NCBI GenBank assembly: GCA_028023455.1
Contig: JAQFVV010012986.1
Span: 198,501-262,500 of the forward strand
Direction of reading: 5' to 3'
Length of the DNA: 64,000 nt
Source of the DNA: Epiperipatus broadwayi
Taxonomy: Eukaryota; Onychophora; Udeonychophora; Euonychophora; Peripatidae
Positions 44,240-56,518 of this stretch are shown here, one piece after another. Position 1 is the first letter of the stretch; each line of letters opens with the position of its first letter. Position numbers and translations under genes: made by a program. The notes beneath the pieces were generated by a model. It ran no database searches and was not told the origin of the DNA. It saw only the letters and a list, made by a program, of their open reading frames with translations.

Positions 44240-45060
44240 ATCCTTCCAAGTATTAACTCTGTGAAAATTCTACAGTTTTATTTATATATACATTTATTTA
44301 AATAATAGAAATTTAATGAGAACTCTCAGTATATTTTAAATAATTTTCCAGTTTTGATATAAAGCAAACTACTAATTAAAGACTGACATTTTAAACTGAA
44401 ATTATGTCATAGCCAAAAGTGAATGTGCATTTAATTTATTATTCAAGCTTATATTAGGATTGTAAATAAGATAATATTACCATAAGTGTTTGAATATTGA
44501 AAGTATAACAATAACTTTCTAAATATTCTCATAAATAAATAAACCTCTTCCACAAAAAGCTATGGATTTTATATAGAAGGTTTTTTACAAATTTTACAGA
44601 TTCAAATTGATACTTTATTTCATCGTAACTGGAACCACATTTAAAATACATGAAAGTTCTTGTTAAATTTCTTCACTTGAATTCATAAAATTTGTGAAAA
44701 ATCTTCTATATAAAATCATCCACTATCAACCCAGCAGTAACATTATAGACTCCTGTTTAGTCAATGTACTTTAAGAAGTTAATGTATTAAAAAACCAATA
44801 TTCTCCCTAAATAAAATTCTTTTAAAACTACAATATATAGTTTTTTATGGAAGAATTTTAAGCTTGGATAATATCTCAGACAAATATATTTATTAGGCAA
44901 CATAATTTCAGTGTGCAATGTCAGTTTGGTATTTGCTCTATTACTGAACAACTAGAAAATTATTTAAAATACCCAGAGTTCTCATTAATTTTTTCTCATT
45001 TGAATCTATAAAACTTGTGAATTTTTTTTATATAGTATATATACAATAGTTTCCCAGTAT
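44240..45060. repeat. Long fold-back element(s), arms of 150-250 bases
   Basis: 44310-44480 matches the complement of 44860-45005 (shared AATGAGAACTCT, TTTTAAATAATTTTC, ACTGAAATTATGT). Within it, 44566-44615 pairs with 44690-44735 (TTTTATATAGAAG against CTTCTATATAAAA). This is a nested inverted repeat without coding content. Confidence 0.65.
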
Positions 45061-45482
45061 CATGATATTTGATTCAAATCCTCAATATGTGTTAATAGTA
45101 GCAAATATATGCACTATGAACTAAAAACTTAAAATTAGAAAATTCAATTATTAAATTTTAATTTTCATGTTTTTTATTTAATATTATTTTTTAATCGTCA
45201 GTAACAGAAACCATGGATAAAAAGGAACTATTGTATATATAGAGAGTATATATATAAACAACTTTTTAAAATAATTCTTATATACATAATTTATCTAAAT
45301 ATAAATATTTTTTTAAAATTAGGTGTATGAGAATATGTTAATGAAGCATTTAAATGGTGCTTCTATATATTAACTTTGCTTATATTTTTTATCCTTATTG
45401 CATAAAAATTAAATAAGTAAGATCCATAAATAAAAAACTCCAGCTTTGATTAAAAATTATAACAGTAAAGTCGAATAGACTT

Positions 45483-45574
45483 TTATAAACTAATCTGCTC
45501 ATCAGGAATATAGCCATTATTAGAGTGTGTGGAGAATCCAGATGGTACTTTCTTGATTTCTAGCCTACCAAAAC
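45483..45574 (-). CDS. C-terminal exon of an unidentified gene, or alternative Amt tail
   Basis: On the minus strand AATTTATTTCAG precedes the frame (phase 1, completing a Gly codon) that reads FGRLEIKKVPSGFSTHSNNG and then YIPDEQISL before TAA at 45485-45483, 29 residues plus the split codon. Codon use and composition stand out from the AT-rich surroundings. The phase and the completed Gly are the same as at the Amt tail exon (55936), and it lies 10 kb downstream on the same strand, so it could be an alternative last exon. It lacks the HGExAYP motif. The last residues (I-S-L) resemble a class II PDZ ligand. It may equally end a different gene. Confidence 0.55.
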
Positions 45575-45599
45575 CTGAAATAAATTAGTTATTTAATAA

Positions 45600-46508
45600 T
45601 TAAATATAAATATATAACGTAGATAAGCAATAAAATTAATAATAATTGAACAGCAAATATATATATTTAATAATAAGAAATTTCCAACTTCTCAGCCAAT
45701 TTTTTTTCTTTGTCAGCAATAAGCAATGTAGTTCTTAATTGTTTTCTAACTAATATTTGTCTTTTGTAAATAATTCATACTTACCACTAATACTTTATTC
45801 TATCTGTGTTCCTTCAGCTTCCAATCATTTTTATTCATTTACAATATGCTAGACATTAGACTATTGACTAACATCAGCCAAATGTTTCTTACATTTTTAA
45901 ACTGAGAAAAATGATTCCCTTGGATTTATAATTAAATATCAATGATAATTATACATTTTTTGATAAAGAAATTATATCATTTACATTCGTGCTTGGCCAG
46001 AACATATTTATATGGATAAATGACAATAAAACATTGTTTTAGATTCACTTCTAACTTTCATTCTTAGAAATTAATGAAAAAAAACACATACATTTGCAAT
46101 AAAATAATTCTATTAGCATAAATATTGAATAAAGCAAAACATTTATCAATCTCTTAAAAAGCTAATATGGCTGACTACCGATTCCTTAAAACAGCACTGG
46201 CCAACCTTATACTGTCCATGCCCCAGTTTTTTTCACATACAGGTTCACCCATTCAATGCAATTTTTGTGCTATTGTTTCAAATTTTTTATAAAATACAAT
46301 GTGGTATAAATAAATAATATTTAGAGTATTTTTATAATATAATCATGTACTTTAGAAAAAAATTTTAAATATTGCTCTCAATTTATCGAGATTTTTGACT
46401 TTGCTTTGCTTTCATGAAAGTTTCAATGCTTCTACTTAAATACAACTTTTTTCAAATTATTACAATGGCTTGATTTATTTTCTTTATCACAAGAAATAAA
46501 AAATGTAA
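45600..46508. other. AT-rich spacer
   Basis: No gene seen. A short less AT-rich patch lies at 46190-46265. Confidence 0.4.
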
Positions 46509-47320
46509 ATGAAAGTTAAAAGCATGCTAATTCAAAGATATATGGTCGTAACACAGAATACCTTTGATAGCAAAATTAAAACGGAGGCCTATAATTTAAT
46601 CAACCCAGTGAATATTCCAATACAACCGGAGCTGGGTCTATCAAATCAAAAAATTGTTTCTCTTTTTAACTTTTGGTCCATGGAGCTGAAATACTTCGAT
46701 TTTATTCTCAAAAATAACTTAAATGCTATGAGTACTAATTGGTTTCTTGCTGCTCAAAGAGGTATAACAAAAATTTATCCCACCTGCTCTCTCTGTCAAT
46801 GCCAAGATGAAATGTTTGATCATTTAATCCACTCATGCACAGACCTGTGTCTTTCTAAGAAAACAATGTATGAGACTATTAAATTAGACTATTATCTTCT
46901 TACTTCTTTGAAAAATAGTATTAAGACAAGAACTTTTCCCATTATAAAACTCTTTTTTTTTTTCATAATATACACTTTCTGGACTATACGTTGTAAAATT
47001 GAATTTTATACTGCCTTCCTTCAGCAATAAAAATATATAATGCGAAAGCATTCTAAGATCAAGGGAAGGGATCAACTTATCACACCGAAGTTGTATATTT
47101 GATGATACATGGAAACATTTCTCTATCTGAATAGCTTTACAAGAGCCTTACCCCTTTAAATCTTCATCAGAAACATAGTACACATCATGGCTGCAACATA
47201 TGAAGCACTCATTATTCCTTTCCATTCCTGACTGCAATCTTACAAAGATACCACTGTAATTTATAATTATACTTTACCTTCTAAGTTTTTTAATAAAATT
47301 TATTGAAATAAATATTTTTA
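46509..47320 (+). mobile_element. LINE with C-terminal zinc-binding domain, 5'-truncated copy 2
   Basis: The open frame 46509-47030 encodes a C-terminal LINE segment. It shares ...LDF/FDFILKNNLNAMSTNWF with the copy at 19.1 kb (IKINLNSLQTNWF), the zinc motif CSLCQCQDEMFDHLIHSC, and a hydrophobic block IIYTFWTIR. After the stop, the sequence continues into SRSLFDDTW-like coding remnants and a TTTTTTAATAAAATTTATTG end like that of copy 1. The first 25 residues are probably not native to the element. The 3' end is approximate. Confidence 0.78.
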
Positions 47321-47543
47321 TAATAAACTAAATCAATCAATTCAAGATTAGAAAAGTGTGTAATATCTATTCATAAAATAAATGTGGAACTTTTTTTTGA
47401 CTCATTGAATTTGAATTTTTGTTAGTTTTTTTAACTGAATAATAATAAAAATTGTTTATTTTGATTAGAATATTAATTTATAAGATCTTATCTTATTTAC
47501 ATTTGTATAATCAGAAGATAAATACATCAAATTTAATCCCATA

Positions 47544-47822
47544 ATGCAAAGCATTTGGCATATGTATCATAGGTTAGCCGAAACTTCTTTACTTATTAAC
47601 TTTTTAACCGCTAATTATATTATTGGCCCGAGTGAGTTAAAAATCAAGACTTTTAATTGGCCACGACAAAGTCAATTGTCAAAATATATTCAACCTTTTA
47701 ATATCATATTCACTTTAGATTCATTTGTAAAAAATATATTAATAATTTGTCAGGTTATGAAAGTGAACGAAAGTTCTTTCAAAAATAAATTTCTATTTGT
47801 TTATTGTAGAAATATTTCATAG
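47544..47822 (+). other. Unrecognised 92-codon open frame
   Basis: Codon composition is less AT-driven than in neighbouring chance frames (GPSELKIKTFNWPRQSQLSK in the middle), but no family, splice site pair or repeat relation is recognisable. It could be a fragment of a mobile element gene or an exon. Confidence 0.25.
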
Positions 47823-47829
47823 TGGCAAA

Positions 47830-49534
47830 ATTAAAAGCTAAACTTAGTAATGAATTAAAAAGAGTTTGCTGACGTAAATGTTTTTTTTTTTCAGTTTTAC
47901 GTTACGAAAAAGTAAATATTTTTTTTGCTAAAATCTTAAATATTTTTACTAAAATCTTAAATATTTTTTTTAAATAATTTAGTTTTTAGCATTATTTTAC
48001 TTAAATAATTCATAATTTCTCAAAAAATACTTTATAATGGTCTAAAACACTGATTTATCATTTTCGAATTGAAAATCTTAGCGTTCTTCTTTGATTAGGT
48101 GGTTTCTTTGTTCTTGCCAGCCAATCAGAATGTCTTTGATGGCTGAGAGCCAATCACCGACAAGCTTTTTTCTTTGTAAAGCTTTACCGCCAGTTTTATT
48201 GATTTTTTACTTGTAAAATAATTCAGAAGATGACAGCATCTTACAGAACTTTTAAAAACCTAATGAATGACTGTAAAACGACTATCCTAGCATTAAAAAT
48301 AATGGAATTAGAGTGACATCAATTGTCGACGAAAGGTCTCGTAAGCATCATCAGAAAGGTTAATAATGGATCTTAGTTAACTGAAATTTAAGTTAATCAT
48401 AGATAATTTTAAAATGCACTTGAATAACCACAAAAATTCTTTTAGGGTTGGCTCATTAACCCTTGCTTCACATTAGAGAATTCCAAGGATAAATTAAAAG
48501 ACTTAAACAAAAAATCATACTAATGCATAAAAACAGCATTGCACTTTTCTTTAATCATTTTTTATGCCTATTTGAAATATTTACTCATCTCTAATCATTA
48601 TTACATTATTTCCAGCCTCAATAAACAGATTATTTTTATTACAACCAAGTGGAATATTTATTTTTAATATTTTAAACTTTTTATCATGCACCCTTTATCT
48701 CAATTTCACCATACTATAAACACTTACTAACACAGTAATTCAAACTATTTACTACTATTATACATGTATTTTACAAACTATTTTTGCTCACCATCTGAGC
48801 TGCACACATCAATCATCTGGAATCCTACATTCATAATAATAATTCAATTTTTTTTCTATTACAGAAGTAGAGATTCATTTCTTTCTACTTTAAACGCCTT
48901 GTGACAGAATGAATAATTATTGCATTATAGAAAAAAATGACATATATTTTTAATAACTTCCACTTAATTTCCAATGAAAATGTTATCTTGCATCCTTATA
49001 AAAAGTCGACTTTCATTTCTAATGACAATCTTCAACCTGTACACTTTACTGTTCTTGGCTATCATTATTCTGTAACCTTAATTTTATGTAACTACCATTC
49101 AAATATATTTTAAAGATGTCATCAACAATGTCATTTTCTACATTATCATTTTGTAGACATTGGACTTGCTTATTAACCAAATCTAACCAACATAACATCA
49201 ACCAAGAATTTAAGTTCTTGCATTCTCTATACTTTTTATTTGAAAAAATTGACATCTTTTTTCTCTTTCTTGAGTATTGTAATGTTCTCTCTAATACAGA
49301 TAAATAATGTTATCATATACACCAAAAAAATTGATCTTAGCATTTGATGAAGTAATCACCTGTTAGTTTCAGTCCAACACATTTTTGTCATTTATTTTTT
49401 CTGACATCCAGCAGATTTTTAGTTCTAGTTATTTGCACTTTATTTACAAATTTTTTCTCTTCAATAAACATAACATACATCTCATAATATTTTTAACATT
49501 CAATTCTTTTAACAATTACATCTAATTGCAAAAA
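47830..49534. other. AT-rich, no gene recognised
   Basis: A less AT-rich patch at 48060-48190 (TCTTTGATTAGGTGGTTTCT) shows no frame. The short frames on both strands at 49046-49307 are mutually antisense and not credible. Confidence 0.4.
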
Positions 49535-50195
49535 TACAAATTTCAAATAATCATAATTATCCCAAATTCATAACTCAATCAGACTAGCCAAAAAAGTAAA
49601 CTTTAAGATACTACCAATGGTTTCCCTGCTACAAGCAGACTTCTCAAGTGTAAAGAACTACAAAATTACAGCATATTTAAACTAAACATTATCCACAATT
49701 CCACTTATTTCTCATACTCCCTAATATTAAAAGAACTTCTAAATAAGTTAATTGCTTCAGAATCACAAATTTTTAATAATAAAGATTCTTTAATTCCTTT
49801 TTTTTATTTCATTTCTCTCAAAATTCTTCATCAAAATTAGGTCAGAGTAGTTTGAGCTTAAATGGAAGAATGGGTTAAAAATAAATATATATATTAATGA
49901 AAAAGATACAGACCATATTATTAATTTTGATGAAGCTAAAGTTAACTTCTTTGAGAGGAAAAAAATAAAAAGAATTAAAAAATATTAACTTATTTAGAAA
50001 CTCTTTTAATATTAAGGGTGTATGGGAAATAAGTGGAATTGTGGGTAATGTTTAGTTTAAATATGTTATTTTGTAGTTCTTTACACTTGAGAAGTCTGCT
50101 TGTAGCAGCGAGACCATTGATAGTGTTTTAAAGTTTATTTTTTTGATAGTCTGGTTGAGTTGTGAATTTGGGATAATTTTGATTATTTATTGACT
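49535..50195. repeat. Long fold-back element, arms about 270 bases
   Basis: The left arm (49535-49835) and right arm (49920-50195) are inverted complements. Shared blocks include GTAAAGAACTACAAAATTAC, CTTCTCAAGTGTAAAG, GCTACAAGCAGACTTCTC and ACTAAACATTATCCACAATT. The loop is about 85 bases. No frame is conserved, so it is probably a non-autonomous DNA element. Arm identity is high enough for a stable hairpin RNA. Confidence 0.82.
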
Positions 50196-50199
50196 AGTT

Positions 50200-51160
50200 T
50201 AGTTTTATGCTTTTAATATTTAAATTTCAAATGTATTCTAGCATAGTATTCCCCTTTTTATGTCAATATGATCATCACAACATTTAATAAATGAACATTT
50301 AACTAATTGCATAATCAAGACAACTGATTTATGTTTTGTATTTTTCAATCATATTTTCATAAATGAATTAGAGTGGGTTAATCTTAATGCATCAATTCAA
50401 AATCAAATGGTAGATCATTTATCAGATAATGTAAATACTAATCATAGAGCATCAATATTTAGAAATTACTCAATTAAAACAACATTCCAATTACTAATTT
50501 ATTTTTTCTTCCTAAGTGGGGAATGGCAGTCATCCTTGATATGATGACAACAAAAAGTCTGAACATTTCCTTATTATGTTAGACACATGTATATGTAACT
50601 TTTGCCGATGCTTCATTCTACTCATAAAATCACCAATCTGATAATATATATTGTAATAATAATTTTCTATCCATCAATACTATCATTCTGAATATCTGAC
50701 TACCATAATAATTTAGCCTGTGTTTAGTATTTTAATAGTCATGGTAACCATCGGCACAAACAATTAAATGTCTGTGCTTCTGTTCAACAAAGAACTTACT
50801 GTTTAACTGTTGTATTGTATTTTGATTATGCTATTGTTAATTATAAAGATAAATAAGTTTTAAACATAAAAAAATATTTGTAAATTTTAATGCTTAAAAA
50901 AGTAGTTACAAACATAAAATGGCAAATATATAGAAAGAAAGAATTGAATGGTAAAATAAAAGAAGATAATCAAACATATATAAATGATTATATATATATT
51001 TGATAATTAATATAATTTAAAGTCCATGCCAAAGACTGAAATAAATATAATTTAGTAAAAAGTAATTAATAATCATTAACATCTTTACTAAAAAGCTGTT
51101 ATCAATAAGTAAAATACAGCTCTTGTAAAATGAATTTATTTATATGTACATACATATTAC
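50200..51160. other. AT-rich spacer
   Basis: No gene is seen. The 50515-50800 part is slightly less AT-rich. Confidence 0.4.
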
Positions 51161-51164
51161 CAGA

Positions 51165-51397
51165 CAATGCCAGCGTGAGGCTGGCACGCTGGCACCTTCT
51201 GCTTTTCCCCTCCAACAAATTAACTTAATTTTTTTGTCATAAACATGTAGAAAGAATTTACAAAAAAAAGCCTTTTTTTGAAATTAGTTGTCGTTAGCCG
51301 AGAGGTCATCGCAACCGCCTTGCAAGCAAGTAGTTGGTTGCAGACGGTTGTGGGTTCGCGTCCCGGCCGATGCTATGACGTATGAAAAAAAAAAAAA
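51165..51397 (+). repeat. tRNA-derived SINE with poly(A) tail
   Basis: A box TAGCCGAGAGG (51296-51306) and B box GGTTCGCGTCC (51353-51363) lie in an otherwise GC-rich 90-base body, followed by GATGCTATGACGTATG and 13-14 A (51384-51397). The spacing between boxes suggests descent from a tRNA with a long variable arm (Leu or Ser type). Acceptor ends do not pair well, so not a functional tRNA. A separate GC-rich palindrome, GCCAGCGTG...CACGCTGGC, lies just upstream at 51169-51196 and may or may not belong to it. Confidence 0.72.
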
Positions 51398-51399
51398 TT

Positions 51400-52269
51400 T
51401 CTAACACTAATGAAAAAGAGTAAAGACATTTGCAAAGTTTACAAGCCTATTTTCAGTTTTTTGAATGGTGAATTTTGAAATATCTCATGTTCATTACAAT
51501 ATATTAGAGAAGCTGTCAAATCAAACATAGAATTCAATTAAATATGGATCATCTGAATCTTTATTATCTCTTAAAAGAGTCCAATGGTTTCTCACTTGTC
51601 CAAATCAATTCATTGGATGCTGAGTTATAAGTGTTTTAGTATAAGGACATCCAGACAGATGATAAAAGTGTTTTATATAGTTCGCAAATGAGCAAAAAAA
51701 ATCAAATTAAATTACAGATATGTATTTATTAATATATAGGTATGTACATTAGAATTTTCTGGATTTTATATTTACAAAAGTATTAATAATATTTTCAATA
51801 TTTACTTGTAAACAAACATCATTTTCGATCGATATTATTGCTAAATTGTCTAATCTTGATCGTAACATATTTGTTCACAAATATGTTTTAATTAAAGTTT
51901 TAAGAATAATCATTAACTAATTATTATACTCATTGGCAGCTTAATAATATTCTTAAATTAACTTCTAAATTTGGAAATGGAAAATTGTTTTAATAAAAGT
52001 TAAAATATCTAGAGGATTTTCCTTTTTTTTTTCTTTTTTCGATTAAATATATCTTAATATGCTTGTATTTCATCGAATAGTTCTACTGCGTTGATAGCTC
52101 TTTTTTTGGCCATCTTTTAAAAGGAGTTCTAATTCTTTGCATTTTTTTATTAATCATTATTTATATCAGACAGCTTATATAAAAAACTCATATTATTATG
52201 TAGTTTAAACTGATCAAAAGATTAATTTAATGATGTTCAGGAAGTGTCCATTTAATTTGAATTGAACTT
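51400..52269. other. AT-rich spacer
   Basis: No gene or clear repeat is recognised. Confidence 0.4.
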
Positions 52270-54840
52270 CTAGTATTTGTGCAGTCTCGTCATGATGTTC
52301 ATATTAAAAGTGACATGTTGTTTTTTTTTGTATTGTCGAACTTGTACAAAGATTTACATTTTGTTTTTCCATCTACATAATCACTTTCTTGTTTTGCTGT
52401 TTCAAGGACTTTTTTCTAATTCAAATCTGATCGATATTCTAAGTAGGAATATTTTTAGATTTTCAATTGTTTCTAAATTAGTATTATATTCATATTTTTT
52501 ATCCTGAAGGATTTTACTTATTCGATTTATTCACTTAAATAAATCATACCAAATTATTAGAGAACAATGAATTTATAATCTTTAATTTTTGTCCATAATG
52601 TAGGAGCTTCATGTTGAATTTTTTTATTAAATTTGTCACTATTTAAAATTTCAAAAAGCACATCATATATTTCTTCTAGTTAAAATTGTAATTGATGAAT
52701 TGCTTTAATTTTGATTTCACATCACTTTTTTGATGGTTGTTTTAGTGTTAAATTTGAAATGAATTGTAATAGAATTCCCAACATTGCTTTGAAGATTAAA
52801 TAATTTTATATAATGCAAAGATGCTAACTGTATTTATAGACATTAATTTTTGCTGCATCATTTATCATTAAAAAAAAAAATGAATAAAGATTTTTTTGTT
52901 AGAATTAAATTTTGGAGTCCATTTTTTTTACCCTCATGCTTGCCCTACTATCATAATCTTGGCTCCACATGTCATTAACAGAAATGTTCCACTCTTCCAG
53001 TTATAATTTCAAACAAACCATGGCCAGTTGAAATGTCAATTTTTATAAAACCTAAGAAGTGTTTTCCAATATCGACTATTTCATTTACGTGAAAAACAAA
53101 TAACAAAAATCATTTGTTGTGTTTTGCTTGCATGAGTACAGTCTAATATTATAGAATAATATTTAAATTCTCAAACTGATTTTAAATATTTTATTTCTTA
53201 TTGCATTGCCCAACACTCCTATTAATTCATTTTGTCTGTCTTTACTTAAGTAATGCACACTTTTTGTTTTCCATAAAGTTCTTTCAACATGATTTTCCAT
53301 AACATAATCAAATTTGGCTAGCAACTCTACTAGCTTTAAGAAGTTTCCATTATTTCTATGATCCTTGAAATGCTAAATTTTAACCACCAAGAAATTTTAT
53401 TATTTCAATTAATCTTTAACATATCATACCATTTACAACCTTCTTAAACACTTTATCAATACTCTTTATTTATATCAAAACTAACAGTTTCGACTGTCCT
53501 ACAGTCATCATCAGAGCTATAATATTCAAATATATAATTATATAATTAATACACTTATACACATATTCATATAATGTATATTTTATTTTTGTTTATTTTG
53601 GGTATTTAATTATGTATATGAATACAATATTCAAATATATAATTATATAATTAATACATTTATACACATATTCATATAAACAAAGCAAAACTCTCCATAC
53701 AGTAATGCCATCTTGTGCAAACAAGAGCAATCAATGAAGTTTTTTGAATTGTTTAATAACAATTATGTGCTAGTATGAGATAGTGATCATGTGACATATT
53801 CATATACATAATTAAATACACAAAATAAACAAAAATAAAATATACAGTACATTATATGAATATGTGTATAAGTGTGTTAATTATATAATTATATATTTGA
53901 ATATTGTAGCTCTGATAATGACTGCAGGACAATCGAAATTGTTAGTTTTGATATAAATAAAGAATATTGATAAAGTGTTTAAGAAAATTGTAAATGGTAT
54001 GATATGTTAAAGTAGAAATCAATACATAGGAAAAGGAAGAAGAAGAAAAGTATATTATTTCAATTAATCTTTCCGAAGCATTTGACCAATGTTTTTTTTC
54101 CATATCATACATAATTTAATGTTTGATGATCGGTTGTATTCTTGTTCTGTAAATTTTTTTTTAATTGTTTCCGTTTCAAAAAATTATTTGTATGAGCTAA
54201 ACTAGTATCAGGTCTATGTAAAGTCTGTAATAAATATGAGCTAAACTAGTGTCATGTCTGTGTAAAGTCTTTAATAAATTACCCCAATCTTTATAAACTT
54301 TTACAAGGCCACTAGAATTAGCATGTGGAAAAATCTTACAACAAAAAAAAACAGAATTAAAAGATTTTGAATAAATTAACCATGTTTTTGTTACAAACTT
54401 CCCATTTTTCTTTGGTAGTATGCATTACTAAATTTATATCTGTTGATGTTTCTTGGATAGAATTTTTTTTTTGTTTTGAGGAGAACCCATTTAAACGAAT
54501 GCTATCCATAATATGTTGTCAATTTTTGGCCATTTCCCAATGTCTTCTATGCTATTTAAGTTCATCAAAACTGACAGTTAGTTACCTTGATCAATTTGAG
54601 GCTCTTTTTCGTACAAATCCTGTGGTTCATTAATTGTAACATTCATAGATGAGCAGGCAACATTCATATTAATCTCTAATGAATGGATTTGGTCAGCATC
54701 AAACGAAGTTTTAATTTTTTTGATAAAATTATGAAAAATCCCGGCATGTTTTTTAACAAGAGCTTCTTTTGCAGTTTTCCATTTGCAAATTTGTGAACAG
54801 GATAGTTTTTATGTTTTTTCCATGTTTTATAATTAGAACT
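52270..54840 (-). pseudogene. Eroded ZMYM-type hAT transposase
   Basis: Read on the minus strand across many stops and frameshifts, homology to the transposon-derived ZMYM1-like hAT family is clear from start to end. In order: KTWLIYSK (about 54375), SSGLVKVYKDWGNLLKTLHR and HDTSLAH (54200-54300). After the inserted palindrome come IIKFLGG, LVELL-like AKFDYVMENHV remnants and YLSKDRQNELI-like residues (53200-53400). Then follow FLGFIKIDISTG (about 53050), WSQDYDSRA and G-x-N-like blocks (52930-52980), and KIKDYKFIVLL (about 52570). Terminal inverted repeats were not found. A 46-base tandem duplication lies at 54186-54278. It is an old, dead copy. Confidence 0.8.
53418..54052. mobile_element. 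Palindromic element F2 inside the hAT, with 20-bp target duplication
   Basis: Long arms (53418-53620 and about 53800-54010) are inverted complements. Both sides are flanked by TATTATTTCAATTAATCTTT (53398-53417 and 54053-54072), an exact 20-base target duplication, a length typical of target-primed retrotransposition rather than of cut-and-paste elements. The arms contain hammerhead-like motifs, GCTCTGATGATGACTGTAGG-ACAGTCGAAAC on the minus strand (about 53484-53520) and a decayed twin on the plus strand (about 53918-53955). A fragment of family F1 (CAAAGCAAAACTCTCCATAC, 53683-53800) is nested in the loop, next to a duplicated 60-base piece of the left arm. Confidence 0.8.
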
Positions 54841-55446
54841 AAAGATTATTTAAGTTTTATTATAATGTTTTATTTTTTAAATAAACATTTGACCATGAAA
54901 ACTTTCTAATTAAAGAATTTAATATATTAAAATTCTATCAGTTACGAAAATGGATAGCACCAGCAGTTTATTTATAACTAAAATATAATTTTCAATTTTG
55001 TTAAACGCATAATAAAATAATTTACAAATTCCCATTTTTTTATCTTAATTAATTGTTCTAAAATACCAAGTTTTTTTTATTTTATCCTTCTTAATTGAAA
55101 GTACAGATTATACTAGAATATAATAAATTATTTGTTCAGGATGCACAAGTATGCTCATTGTATGACAGCACAAACCTGTTGCCACTATAGTAAAACCTAT
55201 TCTGTTGTCTTATTGATTTAACTTATTAATGTGTTGTGATATCTCTGTCAAAAGTTCAACTGTTGTTGAACATAGATATCCTTTGACATCCAATTTTGCT
55301 TACTTTTTGAGTAAAGTTTTCTGTAAAACCATAGTCAATAATTTCTATACTTATGGAGATCTATATAAATGAAGCCTGGTTATCAATGAACATTTATAAT
55401 ATTTATATGTACTTCATGACCAAACAGTGCCCGTATCTCTTTTTAG
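54841..55446. other. AT-rich spacer
   Basis: No gene recognised. Confidence 0.4.
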
Positions 55447-55814
55447 TGGTGCCTGCCTCCAATGCAGGCTTCACAGGCTCGCTTATGCAGAGACCTATTA
55501 CCAGGTGCATATCACTAACTCAAATTCATATCTAAAATATTATTATCACCAAATATTACCTTTTTTTCCAATAGCATACTCTTGTGATGTTTGTTTTACA
55601 AAAATGCACTGTGATAGTAATATTTTAAAATGAGATGATTATATACAGAGAGACAAAAATTTATGTATATATCATATGCACTCAGTATAGTTTTAGTGTG
55701 ATTATGTATAAAACATTACAAAAATAAACATTTGTTAAGATTTAAAATCATTTGAATATTAATAAAAAAAAAAGTAAAATTGCTAATGATTAAAAAAAAT
55801 TGAAAAAACAAATA

Positions 55815-55936
55815 CTATTTAGTCACTTTTATCTTACTTGAATTTTTTTGACTATCCCTATATGCCTCAGCTAATAATGGCTCGGTATAGGCACTAGTAG
55901 GATAAGCAGGTTCACCGTGTTCACAAACATCAACAC
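55815..55936 (-). CDS. Ammonium transporter, last exon (cytosolic tail)
   Basis: Minus strand: the acceptor GATGCTTGTAG precedes a phase-1 exon that completes a Gly codon and reads VDVCEHGEPAYPTSAYTEPL, then continues to TAG at 55817-55815 (39 codons). GVDxxxHGEPAYP is the signature cytosolic tail of AMT/MEP ammonium transporters. In bacterial and plant relatives this tail docks onto the adjacent subunit of the trimer and gates transport; phosphorylation there shuts plant AMTs. The final segment (RDSQKNSSKIKVTK) is basic and lineage-specific. It joins in frame to the exon at 59141-59015 across an intron of about 3.1 kb, which holds an RTE copy and a hammerhead-bearing inverted repeat. Confidence 0.88.
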
Positions 55937-56518
55937 CTACAAGCATCAAATAAGAATTTCTGAAATACCAGCTTTTAATAATAATAATACTAATAACAAT
56001 TCCAATTTAATAATTATGTTTATCACTATACATTTACTATCATATTTATTTACTATAGATGTTTTCACCACCATTTTTAATCATTATTAATTCACTTCAA
56101 GATAAAAAAATTTCATGTTTGCTTATGAATCAAGGCTTATCTTTTCTAATTAATCTAGCAAATCTCATTTCATTCAAGTGGTTTGTGATCTTTTTACATG
56201 CATCTAAAACTTTTTGCTTCCAGATAAGGATTGCATTATTCATCTATTGTCATTTTTTTTAGCAACACATATTAATCCATCTTCATTTTACCCTTATTCT
56301 CTCAATAATCCTAGTGGTATTTGTTCTTTCATTCATGCAGTTTTTTCTCTTTTTTAGTCATCCAAAAAACTTTTATTTCCACACACACATAAAATAGCTT
56401 TCCCCTTCAATATTGTTTATGGTGATAATATTCCATTTAATTCTATGATTAACTCAACTACATTAATAACATGTTCAAGATACCTATAATTATTATTTTT
56501 TTCTAATATATTATTATC

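Noticed and set aside
51287-51380. Functional tRNA gene
   Set aside because: A and B boxes are good but acceptor and T-stem pairing is poor and a poly(A) tail follows, so it is a SINE-like retrocopy.
54367-54633. 88-codon plus-strand frame
   Set aside because: Antisense to hAT transposase remnants.
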